Notes: generated by a model from the letters alone, not told the origin. A DNA stretch of 64,000 nucleotides from Sialis fuliginosa (GCA_961205875.1 OY540810.1:4030001-4094000), one strand, 5' to 3'; shown: positions 48,176 to 60,827, numbered from the stretch's first letter. Program-made: numbers and translations.

Positions 48176-50437
48176 TTTATATAAACATTATTGGATTGCA
48201 TAAAGATATCCAGTCAAATGCGAGTCGGGTTCGAACAATACGTACCAAAAACGAATCAATATTAAAAAAATAATAATTATGTGGACGATGATTTCCGGGT
48301 AGTTCCATGTTCAATGTTGTCTTCTTGACGACGTTTCGATCGATTCCTTTCGGCCATCTTCAGGTTTTTCCGTGAACTTGCTTATGTGTAGTCAAATTAT
48401 ATATTTCTCTACTTTTACAATGTGTTATATGTAAAGCTCGGATTATATGCAACATAAAATCGCTAAAATATACATGCAAATATGCACAAAATAAGTACCA
48501 ACTATGCAATAAAATGCATAAAACGGTAAAAATACGGATTTTGTGTCTTGTACCAACAATAAAAATGTTATATCACGAATTTTAATAAAATTTAAATATG
48601 TTGTTGTTTCCCATTAACAATTTTTCAAAATGTTGTTTAATTTTGAATAAACAACAGATTTAAAAATAATGATTATTGTAAATATTGGTACCTATTTTTT
48701 AATTGACCTGCTATGGTAGCGAATATAAAAGAGATACGAAAATAACAATGCGTAATAAACCAATAAAATTTCAGGAGGTACTTAGATACAAATTTTTATG
48801 GTTAGACATTTACCAATATACGAAATATACAGGACTGTACGCGAAAATTCGTCAATAAATGTATAGGCTATGATAGTATTATGAACCTATGTTATTGTCT
48901 ATTTCTAGGACCATACCTAGTCGTGACCAAATAGGCTTACATGACTGTCTCCTGCCCTGAGGCATATCCCAGTCATTCATCCTTTTCACGGTATAGTGAC
49001 GTAAATTACTGGTTTTACTTATATATTCAATGATGTCATTTAAAAAAATATATGTACAATATGGAGAACCATACATGACTTCCATAATATGTCCTTTAAT
49101 ATCTTTTAAATGATTTTTAATATATTAAATATTTCAATAAGCACGTACAAAAAATAAATGTCCCTTAAATTCAATTGAACTACAAATGTACCAAGTCTTA
49201 TCAAAATTAGTGAGCTAATACTCGCAACGTTCACTTTTTAGTTACAAAATTTCGAATATTTCTAAAACTCCTAATCCGATTAGCACCAAAATCAATAGGT
49301 CTGGAGTACTCACTGAGACAAACATTTTACCCAAAAATAATTCAGATAGGTGTATTTTTACAGTAGTTATCGTGAACGAAAGAAAATCAACTTTTCTTTA
49401 CGTTTTGAAGTTAGTACAATCAGATTCTGCTCTTATCTCGGACACGATTTTTTCGACGGAACATGGAAGTAATAATACAAAGCTGAGTTTTAATTCTGAA
49501 AATTCCCATTGAAAATTCTCATATACTAAAAATTATTTAAAAAGATATTAAAGAACATGGAAGCCATTTATGGTTCCCCATATCGATATTTAAACTTTTG
49601 ATTCAAATTTAAAGTAGGTTTGTTAATACTTTTTAATCGAATGAATTTTTTAAATTCTTATTTTTTTAATTTGTAAATAGATTGGTCAAACCTAGGGTAA
49701 ATTCTTAAGGTAATTATTCACTAATGAAAATACCTTATTTCAGATTTATTTTATAATTTTGAAACGAATAAATGTCACTTATAAATTATAGTTATATGGA
49801 ATAATTTTAATGGAATAAAAAATAATTATACACGCCGCTGGTAGAGAAGTACGTAACATAATAAATATCTACTTGGTAAGATTCTGTTGTGAGTTTCTTT
49901 GGCAAATTGTAAATGAAATTTGCTATACACAAAGTATACTCGATGCAGCGAGAATGTAGTAGTGAAACGAGCACTTAATCAATTCGTGTTTTTTATTTTT
50001 AGAATTCTGCAACTTCATAGTGTTTTTTTAAAGGTAAAATTAGCGTAAAGTATTTTATAACTAAATTTAAAAAAATCGTGTACTTTATTATAATTTAATT
50101 TTTTTGAGTAATTTATAATAAGGTTTCGTAATATAGCAAAGAATAATAAAAATATTGTAATTATTAATAATAATAATAATAATTTTTTGAAATTATCAGC
50201 CATTTCGTCCCAGTCTCGTAGGCATGACCAAGACCAAGAAATATGTTGGTCCTGTGCGATTTTTTTTAAACAAAAATAATCATTTTATACAAATTAAAAT
50301 TTTAAATAGAAAAAATAAAACACAAATTGTGGTCATAACTTTTATTTTGATCAAACAAAAAATGATTATCGGCATTATTATTGATATTATTTTAATTAAT
50401 AGATATAAATGAAAAAACCTTGTATGATATCTTGCAA
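48176..50437. other. Non-coding stretch with small repeat remnants
   Basis: 48201-48240 resembles part of the GGGTTCCGTAC repeat type. GACGTTTCGATCGATTCC and TTCGGCCATCTTCAGG at 48330-48364 look like the 3' tail of a retroelement, but no reverse transcriptase reading is present. 50167-50184 is a short TAA/AAT microsatellite. No gene was seen. Confidence 0.45.
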
Positions 50438-51055
50438 TAGAGCTAGGCGCGGGCCGTGCATTTTTCGGGTCACGAGTGTGACCCGACGTAAGCGTGAGCG
50501 ATTTTCAAATCTTGAATTGTGAGCGTGTGTGATCGTGAGTCAAATTAAATCAACCGTGCATGACCGTGCGTGAGTACGTTTTTCTCGTGCGTGAGTCCAT
50601 GAGTATATTTTGAAGATAATTTTTTTTATAAACTTATTTGATCTTTTTTTATTTTAACTAATAATGCAAAAATGTAATACTGTTTTAAAACGAATTTTGA
50701 CATTAAAAATTACAGATAGAATTATATAGAATCACTTTCACATGATCAGTATTGCCAATTCTATCAAAAAAGATTTAAAAATGCATTGTAGCGTTATTTT
50801 CTTATTGTTTTGTTTATATTACTTGTAAATACTAGAAATGCAGTTTAGAAGAAATAATATGAATAATATAAAATATACACTAAATTTCATTTACAACAAT
50901 TACATTAAATCGTGTCACGAGCGTTACCCGCCGTGCACGATGGGTTCTGATCGTGAATAGTATTTTTCATAACCGTGAGTGAGCGGGCGTGACTAAAAAA
51001 TTTTCTCTCGTGAGCGTGTGATCGTGAGCAAAAATTACTCACGCGCCCAGTTCTA
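50438..51055 (+). mobile_element. Family D element, 618 bp, with CGTGAGC subterminal repeats
   Basis: The left end TAGAGCTAGGCGCGGGCC and the right end CGCGCCCAGTTCTA are inverted. About 140 bp inside each end is crowded with CGTGAGCG, CGTGAGTG, GTGATCGTGAG and CGTGCGTGAG words, all in the same + strand sense. The middle is plain A+T-rich sequence. Ends starting TAG with dense subterminal repeats suggest hAT, but the 8-bp flanks (TCTTGCAA and TTTTTAAA) do not match. The minus ORF at 50905-51093 reads the subterminal repeats and is not a gene. Confidence 0.75.
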
Positions 51056-51317
51056 TTTTTAAAACCGAGATAGAAACTTCTTATGAGACTCAAAAATAAA
51101 ATTTATATTATTTCGATTTCGTCAAGGTGTTGGTCTCGTAAACGAGACGAATCCTATAAAAGTATTTTTAAGTTAGGTACCCTTTGCTTTTGAAATAAAA
51201 CAGAAACAGCTATTTAATATATTGAATACTGAGAAACCTCTGGTCTATAACAAAATCGCACGTAATAAATAGCAACATCGATCCCGTAATAGGCTAATCG
51301 CGTGGAACTTGTGGATT
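51056..51317. other. Unassigned sequence
   Basis: GC-richer words (GATCCCGTAATAGGCTAATCGCG at 51281-51303) adjoin the tRNA-like block and may be the body of the same SINE. No gene was seen. Confidence 0.3.
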
Positions 51318-51395
51318 TTGTCGGTTCACCGATTCGAACCTTTGCCACTTTGTGTGACAACTGAGCCCGCTAATCACATCAGTCGGGAGACGGAT
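51318..51395 (-). repeat. tRNA-derived SINE head (degenerate)
   Basis: On the minus strand the block reads ATGTGATTAGCGGGCTCAG, an A-box-like sequence. About 20 nt further on comes AAGGTTCGAATCGG, a near-consensus RNA polymerase III B box. Spacing and order fit a tRNA gene. The acceptor stem does not close and no intact cloverleaf can be drawn, so it is a SINE head or tRNA pseudogene. Confidence 0.5.
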
Positions 51396-53634
51396 TTGGT
51401 ATATTTCTTGTGCTTTCGTTGCAAAAACCATCACACACAGACATTAATACATACATTTGGACGCATATCGTGTATGTGCATTTGAAAATACATCTGATTT
51501 CATTTCGAGCTGATTCAAGGTTTCGAAGGATAAAAAAAGCATATTTTCTCTAATTTTTTTTTTTTTAATATAATAAATGAAATATTTTATTCAAACTTTT
51601 CAACATATCAAAGATAAACATATGATAAATATTTTGTGAAATTTTCATTTCAAAATTTTGAAAATCCAGCCATTGGGACCTCATTTCCCTTGGCATTGGA
51701 CGAAGGAAAAAATTTGAATTTTTGGCAAAGTTGTGTACAAAAAGGAACAATTTTTGGTATAATTTGCACCACGTATTGCCTTGTAAAATTAGTTGTGATA
51801 AAAAAAAATCCTTTGTTCAAGCACTAGTCAATCTTATCTCGAAGAAGTATGCGAAAAATTTGAACAAGATCGGTTCATTATTTTTTGAGAAATCATGTCA
51901 AATGATAATAAAAAAGAAAAACTTGAATCAAAATCATAAGTCTTTTCTATGAAATTACATTTCAATATTGTATATACCTATACAATACAAATAATAAAAA
52001 AACAATTAGAGCATGATGAATTTCTGGAACAATTAATATATCGATTAAAAATTTGCGACATACTACTTTAACATATACATATGTATATAAGACATACTAT
52101 AAATCTTGACGGCAAAAGAACTAAATTAAAGCACATGCATGGCCTACTTAATCAACAACAAAAGAGATAAAATAAAGTGTAATGCTGTTCTAAGTCGACA
52201 ATAAAAAAATCTAGAAATAGATGAGCAGATCGGTGAACCTTCGTTACAAAGATCGTTTCACTGCATCGAATAAAAGCCGGTTGCACGCAGCCGAAATGTT
52301 TATTGCCTATTAGCGCCCATTGTGTTCTAAACACGGTGATACATGTGATAGCATCTTTTTATCTCCTTTGAGGTAAACCTTCCTTTTACTACTGAGCTCT
52401 ATGATTTATATGGGACTCGTTATTTTAAGGACCGGTGTATATATATAGAATGATTACAATGATGGAGTGATGTAACATTTTTGTACATCCAAAAATATTT
52501 TCTTTTATATTTTGGTATTTTATATTATACATCCTATTTTTGTATTATGTCACATAAATTATATTTTGATCATTCTATGTGAATAGAATACAAGTATATT
52601 TTACTATTACGTTCAGAGAATAAAAATTTATGCTAGTTCGTAGTGTATGTATATATTATAATTTTGACCGGACTGCCCCTCAAATCAGCTCAAAATAATT
52701 CAAAAAGAATGTGAAAAAAGTTTCAGCCCTCTATCTTAAAAAATAGCCATTACCAGAGGGGGGTGATTATCCCATTTAAAATACACGTGTTTTTTCGATT
52801 TTTCAAAGACCTGCGTACTATAGTGTCTGTTTGTGATTTATCACTTTTATAATTTGACACTAGAAATGTAATTAGTAGTTAGATTTGATCAAGAACAACG
52901 TATGATATACAAACAATTTAAAACAATCAATCTTACGAAGCTGTGAAAGTTACAAGATTTGTAAGAAATAATATTTTTTATAATATAATATAGGACTCTA
53001 CGCCTCTACTATTTAAAATTTAAATTTAAAATAAATATCTATGTAAAAAGCATACTTATATTATTTTAATTATTATTATTAATTAAAATAGAATTTTTTG
53101 AAAAAAAATCCGGTTCCAGTCGGATTTTTTTTGTGAATTTCGGCGATTCCGGTTCCGGCCGGAACTGAAAATTTCAGTTTCAGTACACCCTTAAGGATTA
53201 CTCCAGAAAGTCGTAGAAAATTAGAAAATTTATTTCATTAAAATATTTTAATAATAATAATACGTAATCTTTATTTTGATGAACATAAAAACAATGTTGA
53301 CAATAGTATTATTTTAAATCACCCGATAGATATGTGCAATAATTTACTGTCAAATAAATTATTTGATGATTAAGTGATCCATGACTGTATTGTAAAAAAA
53401 CTAGAAAGATATATAATACATATATTTTTTAAATATAAGCATTACATAGGAAACAATTTCTCTAAAAACTTTTACTAATAATTTTTTTAAAATAATTAAT
53501 ATTTTAGAAAATATAAGCAATATTCCATTACAAAATCTAATGAAAATTAATAAAAAAAAATTTGATACTGTATTGAAGGTTTGGAAGACGAAAGGTTAAA
53601 AATCATTTTATCAAAAATTGAACTCTATGGGCTA
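51396..53634. other. Long non-coding stretch
   Basis: No gene was seen. 51700-51935 has overlapping + ORFs and words such as TTCCCTTGGCATTGGACGAAGG that may be an eroded repeat. 53105-53170 contains CCGGTTCCAGTCGG and CGGTTCCGGCCGGAAC, a CCGG-rich patch. 53435-53523 is a diverged third copy of the 157-bp unit at 53825-54138. Confidence 0.45.
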
Positions 53635-53815
53635 CACAGAATGGGGTATTTAAAGTGTTACAGATTTTTATCTCAGAACCATCGAATAATTGAAAAAATG
53701 TTTTGTTGTGAAGGGGTAATCGAATAATACTATTTACTTGTTATTTTTGCGTATCCTTCAAGGATATTTGAAGGTCAACATCATTTTTTTTAAATAGGAA
53801 CCTTTGAATACAACT
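53635..53815 (-). repeat. Dispersed repeat C, copy 3
   Basis: It is the reverse complement of the other two copies: GCATTTAAAGTG is represented here as GGTATTTAAAGTGTTACAG, then CAGAACCATCGAATAA and GGATATTTGAAGGTCAACAT. It is followed directly by the 157-bp tandem duplication. Confidence 0.7.
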
Positions 53816-53824
53816 GCATCGTAA

Positions 53825-54138
53825 CTGATAACTAATTTTTTTTAAGATTAGTATTACATAGGAAATAATTTCTATAAAAAAATTTATTAAATCGTTTTTT
53901 TTTAAATAATGGATATTTTAGAAAATATGAACAATATTTGTTACTCAACCTGTATAAACGATATTTTTTAGATGTGCTTCTACTGATAACTAATTTTTTT
54001 AAGATTAGTATTACATAGGAAATAATTTCTCTAAAAAATTTTACTAGATCACTTTTTTTAAATACTGAATATTTTAGAAAATATGAGCAATATTTGTTAC
54101 TCAACCTGTATAAACGATATTTTTTAGATGTGCTTCTA
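53825..54138. repeat. Tandem duplication, two 156-157-bp units
   Basis: The units 53825-53981 and 53982-54138 are over 90% identical (AAGATTAGTATTACATAGGA, TTGTTACTCAACCTGTATAA, AGATGTGCTTCTACTGAT). The 157-codon minus ORF at 53832-54305, the longest in the window, runs through both and repeats its own peptide. That marks it as a by-product of the duplication rather than a gene. Confidence 0.9.
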
Positions 54139-54319
54139 CTGATGTGATATGGGGGGTGTCTACTCTCATCCTGCAGTCGTGACCTTATCGCAGTTGTTTG
54201 TATAGTCGTTGTCATGATGTCCGAACAAGTAGTACAGATTGCCGCACGTACCATACCTAATAAAATAAATATATTTCTAGTAAAAAAGCAAGGTTTCTGC
54301 TCCATTGAGTATCATCACA

Positions 54320-55014
54320 TCTATATAAATATATAAAGCTCAACGTATCTCTGTCTGTCTGTCTGTCTTTTAGTTGTTTTTTTTTTAATTCATAGGTACA
54401 TTCTCTGACCTGGTTATAGGCTATATTTTGTTACGTTAGATAACATAACAACTAAGCAGTGACGATAATAGTAAATCAAGTCGGATAAAAGTTTGCCGCC
54501 AACGCACTCTTTTGCAGTGCGCTACCTAAACCGTTCAATATTGAACAAAATAATGTAGTAAAGAATTGTGTAGAATCAAAAGATCTAAAATAAAGTCCGC
54601 GACACCATATGTCTAACTTTTATATTTAAGCCACAATGACTGCTTTTATGTTACAATGTTTACATTACATCATTATCAAAATAAATGATTTCATCGTCAT
54701 AAGTACTTAATGTAGATATAATTTACCCTTTACTGCATCCAATTTGGTCTTATAGTTTAGCAAATAACTTGAAATAAATAATATGGTACCGTAATATAAT
54801 CGAAAAGCCGTCTCTAGGCTCGGCCGCGCTGGCATTCGAACTTTCTTGATCGTTAATTTTTTATTTTGTTTTCAATAATTAGCTTTTAAATTTAAACAGA
54901 ATAATTGATAAATTATTATTACAATAATAATTAATCGTGTTTGTACTTAATTCAACTATATTTTTCAAAAATCCGAAACTTTAATTCCGTAGCGAGCCGC
55001 GTGGGCACTGCTAG
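54320..55014 (+). mobile_element. Complete non-autonomous Helitron, 695 bp
   Basis: It begins TCTATATAAATATATAAAGC after a host A and ends GGGCACTGCTAG before a host T. This gives the 5' TC, 3' CTRR and A/T insertion context of Helitrons. CGAGCCGCGTGGGCACTG near the end is the usual GC-rich terminus, though its hairpin is weak. It contains a CTGTCTGTCTGTCTG run at the left. There are no Rep or helicase reading frames. Confidence 0.75.
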
Positions 55015-55610
55015 TAAGACATAAAATTCAATACAGTTCAATAAAAAATTTGAAAAACGATCGATTCTCTGCATTTGTTTTTGTATTGATATAGGTACTC
55101 ACATGTATACAAGAAAAATGTTTTCCTCAATAAAGAAACATTTAGACTGTAATTACGGAAGTACATAAATTCATTTAATGAGTCTAAGGTCATCAATTTA
55201 CATTACATGTCTAATTGCTAAAGATCCTTAATTGAAAATCACCGATAATTAACAAAAAAAATAACTCGTTTAGTTCCCTTTCGCACGAAAAAATCCATTG
55301 TGGAAAGCTTAAATTGGATTTACCCAGCTAACCTATTACAGAAAGCGAACAATCTTACAAACAGGACCGTAATAAAAGTGAATTATATTTAGGTATACAA
55401 ACAAACTTTGCTAATTTAAACTAGGCTAAATTAAATTCTATATTATAATAAATATGTTAAATCCTTTACTAAGGTACTGGCACCAGTTATGGCGGTTATA
55501 AGAGCAAGGTTGACTGTTTTTGTGATTGACGGGCTTCTTTCATGTTACTAATAAAACAAATAACTATTCATTTAATCAATTTAATTACCAAAGCCAGCAA
55601 ATATAGTTTG
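55015..55610. other. Non-coding stretch
   Basis: No gene, RNA or bounded repeat was seen. Confidence 0.4.
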
Positions 55611-55770
55611 TTTTTTAAATTATAGCCTTTTATTTTGTTTATGTTTTTTTCTTCAGTAAAAGATACAGTAAAACCAGTAATGAACACGCAATGATGGACA
55701 CTTGCTAATGATTATAAAATGATAAGTTCTCCTACACAAAAAGAATCGTCAAATTTGAAGCAATGTAAAA
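55611..55770 (+). repeat. Direct duplicate E, copy 1
   Basis: It matches 57294-57462 in the same orientation (AATTATAGCCTTTTATTTTG, GTAAAACCAGTAATGAACAC, ACACTTGCTAATGATTA). The two copies are about 1.69 kb apart. They lack the TG...CA ends expected of LTRs. Confidence 0.75.
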
Positions 55771-57167
55771 AAAATCTAAAATACGTATCCAAATTTTTTT
55801 TAAGATAAAAATGTTTATTTCTTTGTACTATTCTTCTCTCAAGTTTGTGGTTTTCGAGTAAAAAATTTATTAATCTCTTTGTTTTTTTTTTGGGGGGTGG
55901 GGGGGTAAAAATATCTTAAACTTTTGTACATTATTTTTTTTATAAATCATGAACACGACACTTGAAATATTTATTTGACTGTTTCCAGACTTTTGGAATA
56001 CAGTCATTATTTTATTAATATTCTTGTAAATAACAGTTATAAAAAAATATCATTTGTGATCAGTCGTGTATTGCAGTTAATATTCAGTATTATAAAGAAG
56101 TTAGTTTAGAGTCTAGATTAAAACCTAATCAAAAGCTTTCTGGAGGGTAACAAATTTAAATAACAATTGTATGTAGATAGCAGCCTAGATGTACACAAAT
56201 ACATTTACTACCACTGATCTAAAATCCAAAATATAATTCTTATCGAATCGATATCCTATAGAATGCGTTTGGTTAGGTTTATAATAAATAAATCTTAGCA
56301 AATAAAAAATTACATAAAAAATAAAAACTTTTTACAAATCCAAGTTTGAATTACTATCATTAAAATATCGTACGAATAAAACTATAACAAGCATCAAGAG
56401 TTTCAGCAGCAGTAAAACAAAACGTTAAAAGACAACAGCTCTCTTTGGGATTGCTACGAACGGAGCTACAGATCTGTGCATCAAAGAAACAGCAACAAAA
56501 GATTAAAACAATCTCCTCTGTGTGGCAATGACGGAGCAATGACCAGAGAAAAACAGCTAAACTGTTTGTGTACCACTGGTGTATCTCTATATTTGCACAG
56601 TTTAGATTGTTAAATGTGTAAACCCTTTGAAGTGAATTTTGTTGGTTTTATGTAAGAAAAACGGATTTTCATAATATTTGATCTCTTTGTGGTCCAATAT
56701 CAAGCTGGACTCTTTTTTGCCAAAATTATGTCACTATATATTTTTCATGTAGAATTTATGAAAATGACCATTTTTAATAAAATTTTAATTTTGTTTTCGA
56801 GGTATATACTGTTCAAAATTGTTAGTTAGTTTATTTAAATTTTTTACTTATTAATTAATGTTTATATGTATATTTAAATGTATTTTTTAAATAAATACTG
56901 AAGAAGTCTTAATAAGACGAAAAGTCTATAAATAATAAAAAATGTTATATCTTAGGTCTTAGAGGATACACTATTTTGAAAATTCATTCATACTTTAACT
57001 TTTCCGTACACAATATCTAGCTGCGCACAGTGTTGCCAAATTGATTCTATTCAATTCGTCGTTATGTCGATTCTTTGTTCAAGATTAATACTTCCCTTGG
57101 TTGTAGTACGTATAAGGGGCGTTTTCATAGTTTTATAACTAAAAGCGTCAATTGAATTTGATATAAC
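55771..57167. other. Non-coding stretch between the E duplicates
   Basis: It contains a G-rich patch (55892-55905), a GC-richer patch at 56400-56580 with TTTCAGCAGCAGTAAAAC and ATGACGGAGCAATGACC, and no open frame of note. No gag, pol or transposase sequence is visible, so an LTR-element reading is not supported. Confidence 0.4.
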
Positions 57168-57282
57168 ACTACCAAACAGTAAAGGGTTATTATTCTAATA
57201 TGCAATAAAAAATTAAAAACGGTCAATCATTTTGAATTTTTTATCACATATCAGTATAATAACCCTTTGCTGTTTTGGTAGT
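57168..57282. repeat. Inverted repeat, 115 bp, ~35-bp arms
   Basis: ACTACCAAACAGTAAAGGGT at the left pairs with ACCCTTTGCTGTTTTGGTAGT at the right with few mismatches. The spacer is about 45 bp. It is a small foldback without clear target duplication. Confidence 0.7.
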
Positions 57283-57293
57283 CCGCAAAGACA

Positions 57294-57462
57294 GTTTTTT
57301 TTAATTATAGCCTTTTATTTTGTTCATATTTTTTCTCCAGTAATGGCAAAGGTAAAACCAGTAATGAGCACGCAGTGATGAACACTTGCTAATGATTACA
57401 AAATAATAAGTACTACGACACGAAAGATATAAAAGAAAGAATCGTCTTTGAAACAATGTAAA
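57294..57462 (+). repeat. Direct duplicate E, copy 2
   Basis: It is about 85% identical to 55611-55770 with small indels, and it adjoins the 115-bp foldback on its left. Confidence 0.75.
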
Positions 57463-58340
57463 GCAGTTGCTATGATAAAATAATAATTAATAAATAAATT
57501 ATACTAATAATTAGTTTAAATGTCCACAATTTTGACACCTATTGGCCGATTGTCATCAAATCACGCTGCAAGACAGTTAAATGTATATAGAGTAATATTC
57601 AGAAATGGTAGTAATCAAATATCAACACATATTTCTAATTCAGTACATTTAATTAAAAATTTGCCATTACTGGGGTCCTTGCCAAGACTGGTGCCACTAC
57701 CTTAAATATATTTCTTACAAAATCTAAAAACAGAAATAATTGAACAAGTCATAATTAATACACTATCGATTTTTACCTAACTATATATCTCCTAACGGTT
57801 AAATGTCACTGATATTTTTTCATTGCGCAGTTTTCTCCTACCACTGTATTCTCTTCGATAATAAATCTCATGGAATCTCTTCATTTGGCGCACATAAATT
57901 TATTAAAAATGGGGCAGCAATGAATTTTCTTGCACTGGCCGAATTAATACTTGTTGGCTTTTATTGAAATGAATGTGTTTCCAGATTGAATAAAGATATA
58001 TACATACACACTTAGATAACTACTGTTATATTTTAGTTCTCTTTCTCTTATTTGCAAAGGGAATCAAAAAGAATTTATTTTTCATCACACGGATTTTTTT
58101 CAAATAATGATAAATATATGGGAGCGTCCATTAATTACGTAAAGATGATTTTTAAAATTTTCGACTTTCTTCCGTTCCACTCTTAACGGTCCGTAACTAC
58201 GAGATCCTTCACGTGAGTTTTTTTATATATTTTTAATGTGATAGAAAAGTACCTACATTGATTAAAAAAATTGGTAAAAAGCAATTATAGCAGTCAAAAT
58301 TGATTTCAGTTAACGTATTTTAAAATAATTAATTTAAAAA
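57463..58340. other. Non-coding stretch
   Basis: The 61-codon + ORF at 57520-57705 has near-normal amino-acid composition but no domain and no splice or promoter context. GGGAGCGTCCATTAATTACG at 58120-58139 looks like a lone transposon end. Confidence 0.4.
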
Positions 58341-58676
58341 AAGATATCTCAAGAACGACCAATCTTACGTGAAAATTTTATAGAATAATTTTTATAGAGC
58401 ATTAAATTTCCTATAATATGGGTCTACAACGTAAATGTCATTTTGACGTTTTAAATGTCATTTTGACGTTTGCATATATTTAGATTGAGATTGAAATTGT
58501 CAAAAAATTAAAAATATACGAAAAAATAATCAGGTACGTTTTAAGAAAAATCTCGAACTAATATTTTTTAGTAAAATTGTATAAAAGTTAAATGATTATT
58601 TAAATTGTTCAATAATAAACTACCTTTGGTGAATTTAGCACGCAAAAGCACTGTGCATTTACTTGGCAGATGTTTT
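58341..58676 (+). mobile_element. Family A copy A8, 5'-truncated
   Basis: It starts at AAGATATCTCAAGAACGACC and runs to TTTACTTGGCAGATG. It carries two 20-bp AATGTCATTTTGACGTTT units at about 58431-58471. The GCACGAGGAAGC motif is changed to GCACGCAAAAGC. Confidence 0.8.
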
Positions 58677-60027
58677 AGAATTGATGTAATAATGGTTTTA
58701 AAATAACTGATTAACTAATCGTGTTTAATTTTGCTTTATGCAACCCAAGGTAAATGTTTAACACTATTCAAATACCTGCTTCAACTTTTATTCAGTATTG
58801 CATATGCATGCAGAACGAATACCGTTATTGCGGTGGGAATATTTGAAATGAGTGGTAATTCGGTAGAATTTGTTTCGTGTGTTTCTGGCATGTAATCTAA
58901 CAAATGACATCAAGTAGAAAGTAGAGTAAGTAGTACATTATAGACGAGTAACATAAAGGAGGTCTCGATAACTTCCGCCGTCGTTGTCGCGCCACAGAGA
59001 ACGAATTATTTGTGACAAGGGGGGGGCTGGGGTGAAGGAGACTCTCAGTGGAGAAGCATCAGAAGATCGCGAGGCTGGATGAAATTGACATCGAGTGTTA
59101 AAGTTCACTCTAAAAATCCAGATTTAATGCGCCTCCTACCCGTTTGAGTAGTTGATAAACCTGCCGAATGTTGGCTGTAGTTCAAGTGGAAAATGTTATC
59201 TACATTTTTATATGTTTGCTTCCTTCTTGTGCCTAATGTAAAATGGATTGGTTTTAATAAAGTTATTTAAGATGAGATGACGAATCGTGAGTGAGAACGG
59301 TTAATGGTGAACATTTGTTAAGTTCGGTGCAAAAAGGGACCAGAGGATAAGGGGCTAAATCGGCCCCCGGTGCGCATTGCAGAAACTCAATCATTTTAGG
59401 TATGTTACGGCTTATATAGTCATACATTACAAATATGAAAATCGTTAAGGTAATCTGTAACTTTTCATCAATTTTTAAAGATTTCTTCTAATGAATGTTA
59501 TTGAAATTAAAAAAAATCTTTAATAATTTTTTTTTATTACGTTAGCGATAAGAAAAGTATAGTATACTTGAAAAGTTACCAATTAAGAAGGATGTATTAT
59601 ATTTATATATTTCAGGCCACTAGATTTCAGTAAAGAAACTTTTAGTGCAAGTTAGTGTAGAAAACGGCCGGTTAAAATATGTTTATTTCATTCATTAGTC
59701 CGATTAAAATAAATAATTTTTTAACGTTTTCATTTTTTCGAATTTCGATTATCGTTATTCAAAAAAGTATAAAAAATCATGAAAATTTTTATTATAGATT
59801 TTTTTAAATTTTCATTAGTTTCAGTTTTTTAAAATACATGATTATTTTTAACATTTTCATAGGGGTGTTTTACCTCCTTAAATCGTTTTACCAGAACTAA
59901 GAAACTTTTTTTCTTACTTGACCCCCTCTAACTATATATAAAATGTAAATTCGATCGAAATATGCCACTTGAAAAGGTTCCCTTGTAAAAAGATTACCAT
60001 TATAATCTACAATTTTGTAATAAAGTA
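58677..60027. other. Non-coding stretch with GC-rich patch
   Basis: 58965-59165 is GC-richer (ACTTCCGCCGTCGTTGTCGC, an 8-G run at 59019-59026, GATCGCGAGGCTGG, GCGCCTCCTACCCG) and has no repeat partner here. No frame is open across it. The rest is A+T-rich. Confidence 0.4.
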
Positions 60028-60827
60028 CACCCAATTCTGTTTTTACACGGTCTTTTTTTACACGGTTTTGATTTAACACGGTCTAGAAAAAAAAAAAATT
60101 TCCGTTTTTACACGATTTGATTCGATTTAGCACGATTATAAAAAGCCATTTGATTTAAATTTTAAAGAACAAGTATAAAAACAAATCGTAGCTTAAATAA
60201 ACGCCATCTGGCGACCAAACAAAATTTCTAACAAAAATCTAGATTACGTCCTTATCGGTGTAAACATTAACCGTAATTTTCTAGATTGTTTTTTTCTATC
60301 TGTTATTTATAAAATAGTTAGGGAATTCCCCTTTCTAAATTATTTTCATAGCAGCTTAAGTATTATTTTAGTCTTGTATTATGATTTTTAGTCGATTATG
60401 ATAGCGAATAGAGCTATATTATTTTCATCACCTTGATTTTTTACAATTTTTGTTAATGAATTTTTAATGATTTTTAATTTGTTTTAATTTACTTTAAGAA
60501 TTGAATTATATACTCTTTGTTTATTAATTTATATTGTTTTTTGTATTAGTTTTCAGTTCCTAAACTTGCGATAATTTTATAATTATGTTACTTTAACTGT
60601 AATAATTGAATTGCCTTTTGTTTTTATGAAATAAACTGTGCATGAATGCACATACAAATTTAATTTGGCTTTTATAAGAGTTTTTTTTGTATGAATCATT
60701 TTTTTTAACTATTTTTTCAGGGTATATAACCCCTTTTTTTCTATGTACTTCATGTCTTTTTTTACACGGTTTTTTTTTACACGGTTTTTTCTGGAACGTA
60801 TCTACCGTGTAAAAACAGAATTAGGTG
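60028..60827. mobile_element. TA-flanked MITE, 800 bp, with TTTTACACGG subterminal repeats
   Basis: The ends CACC(C/T)AATTCTG followed by TTTTTACACGGT are inverted with one mismatch over 24 bp. They are flanked by TA (60026-60027, 60828-60829). TTTTACACGG or TTTAACACGG is repeated two to three more times just inside each end. Structure and TA target fit a Tc1/mariner/pogo-type non-autonomous element. No transposase ORF is seen. Confidence 0.85.

Noticed and set aside
53832..54305. Longest ORF of the window, 157 codons, minus strand
   Set aside because: It lies over a 156-157-bp tandem duplication and simply repeats its own peptide; composition is Lys/Tyr/Phe/Ile-rich and no domain is visible.
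55611..57462. LTR retrotransposon with 160-bp LTRs
   Set aside because: The copies lack TG...CA ends, primer-binding and polypurine sites, and the interior has no gag or pol reading.
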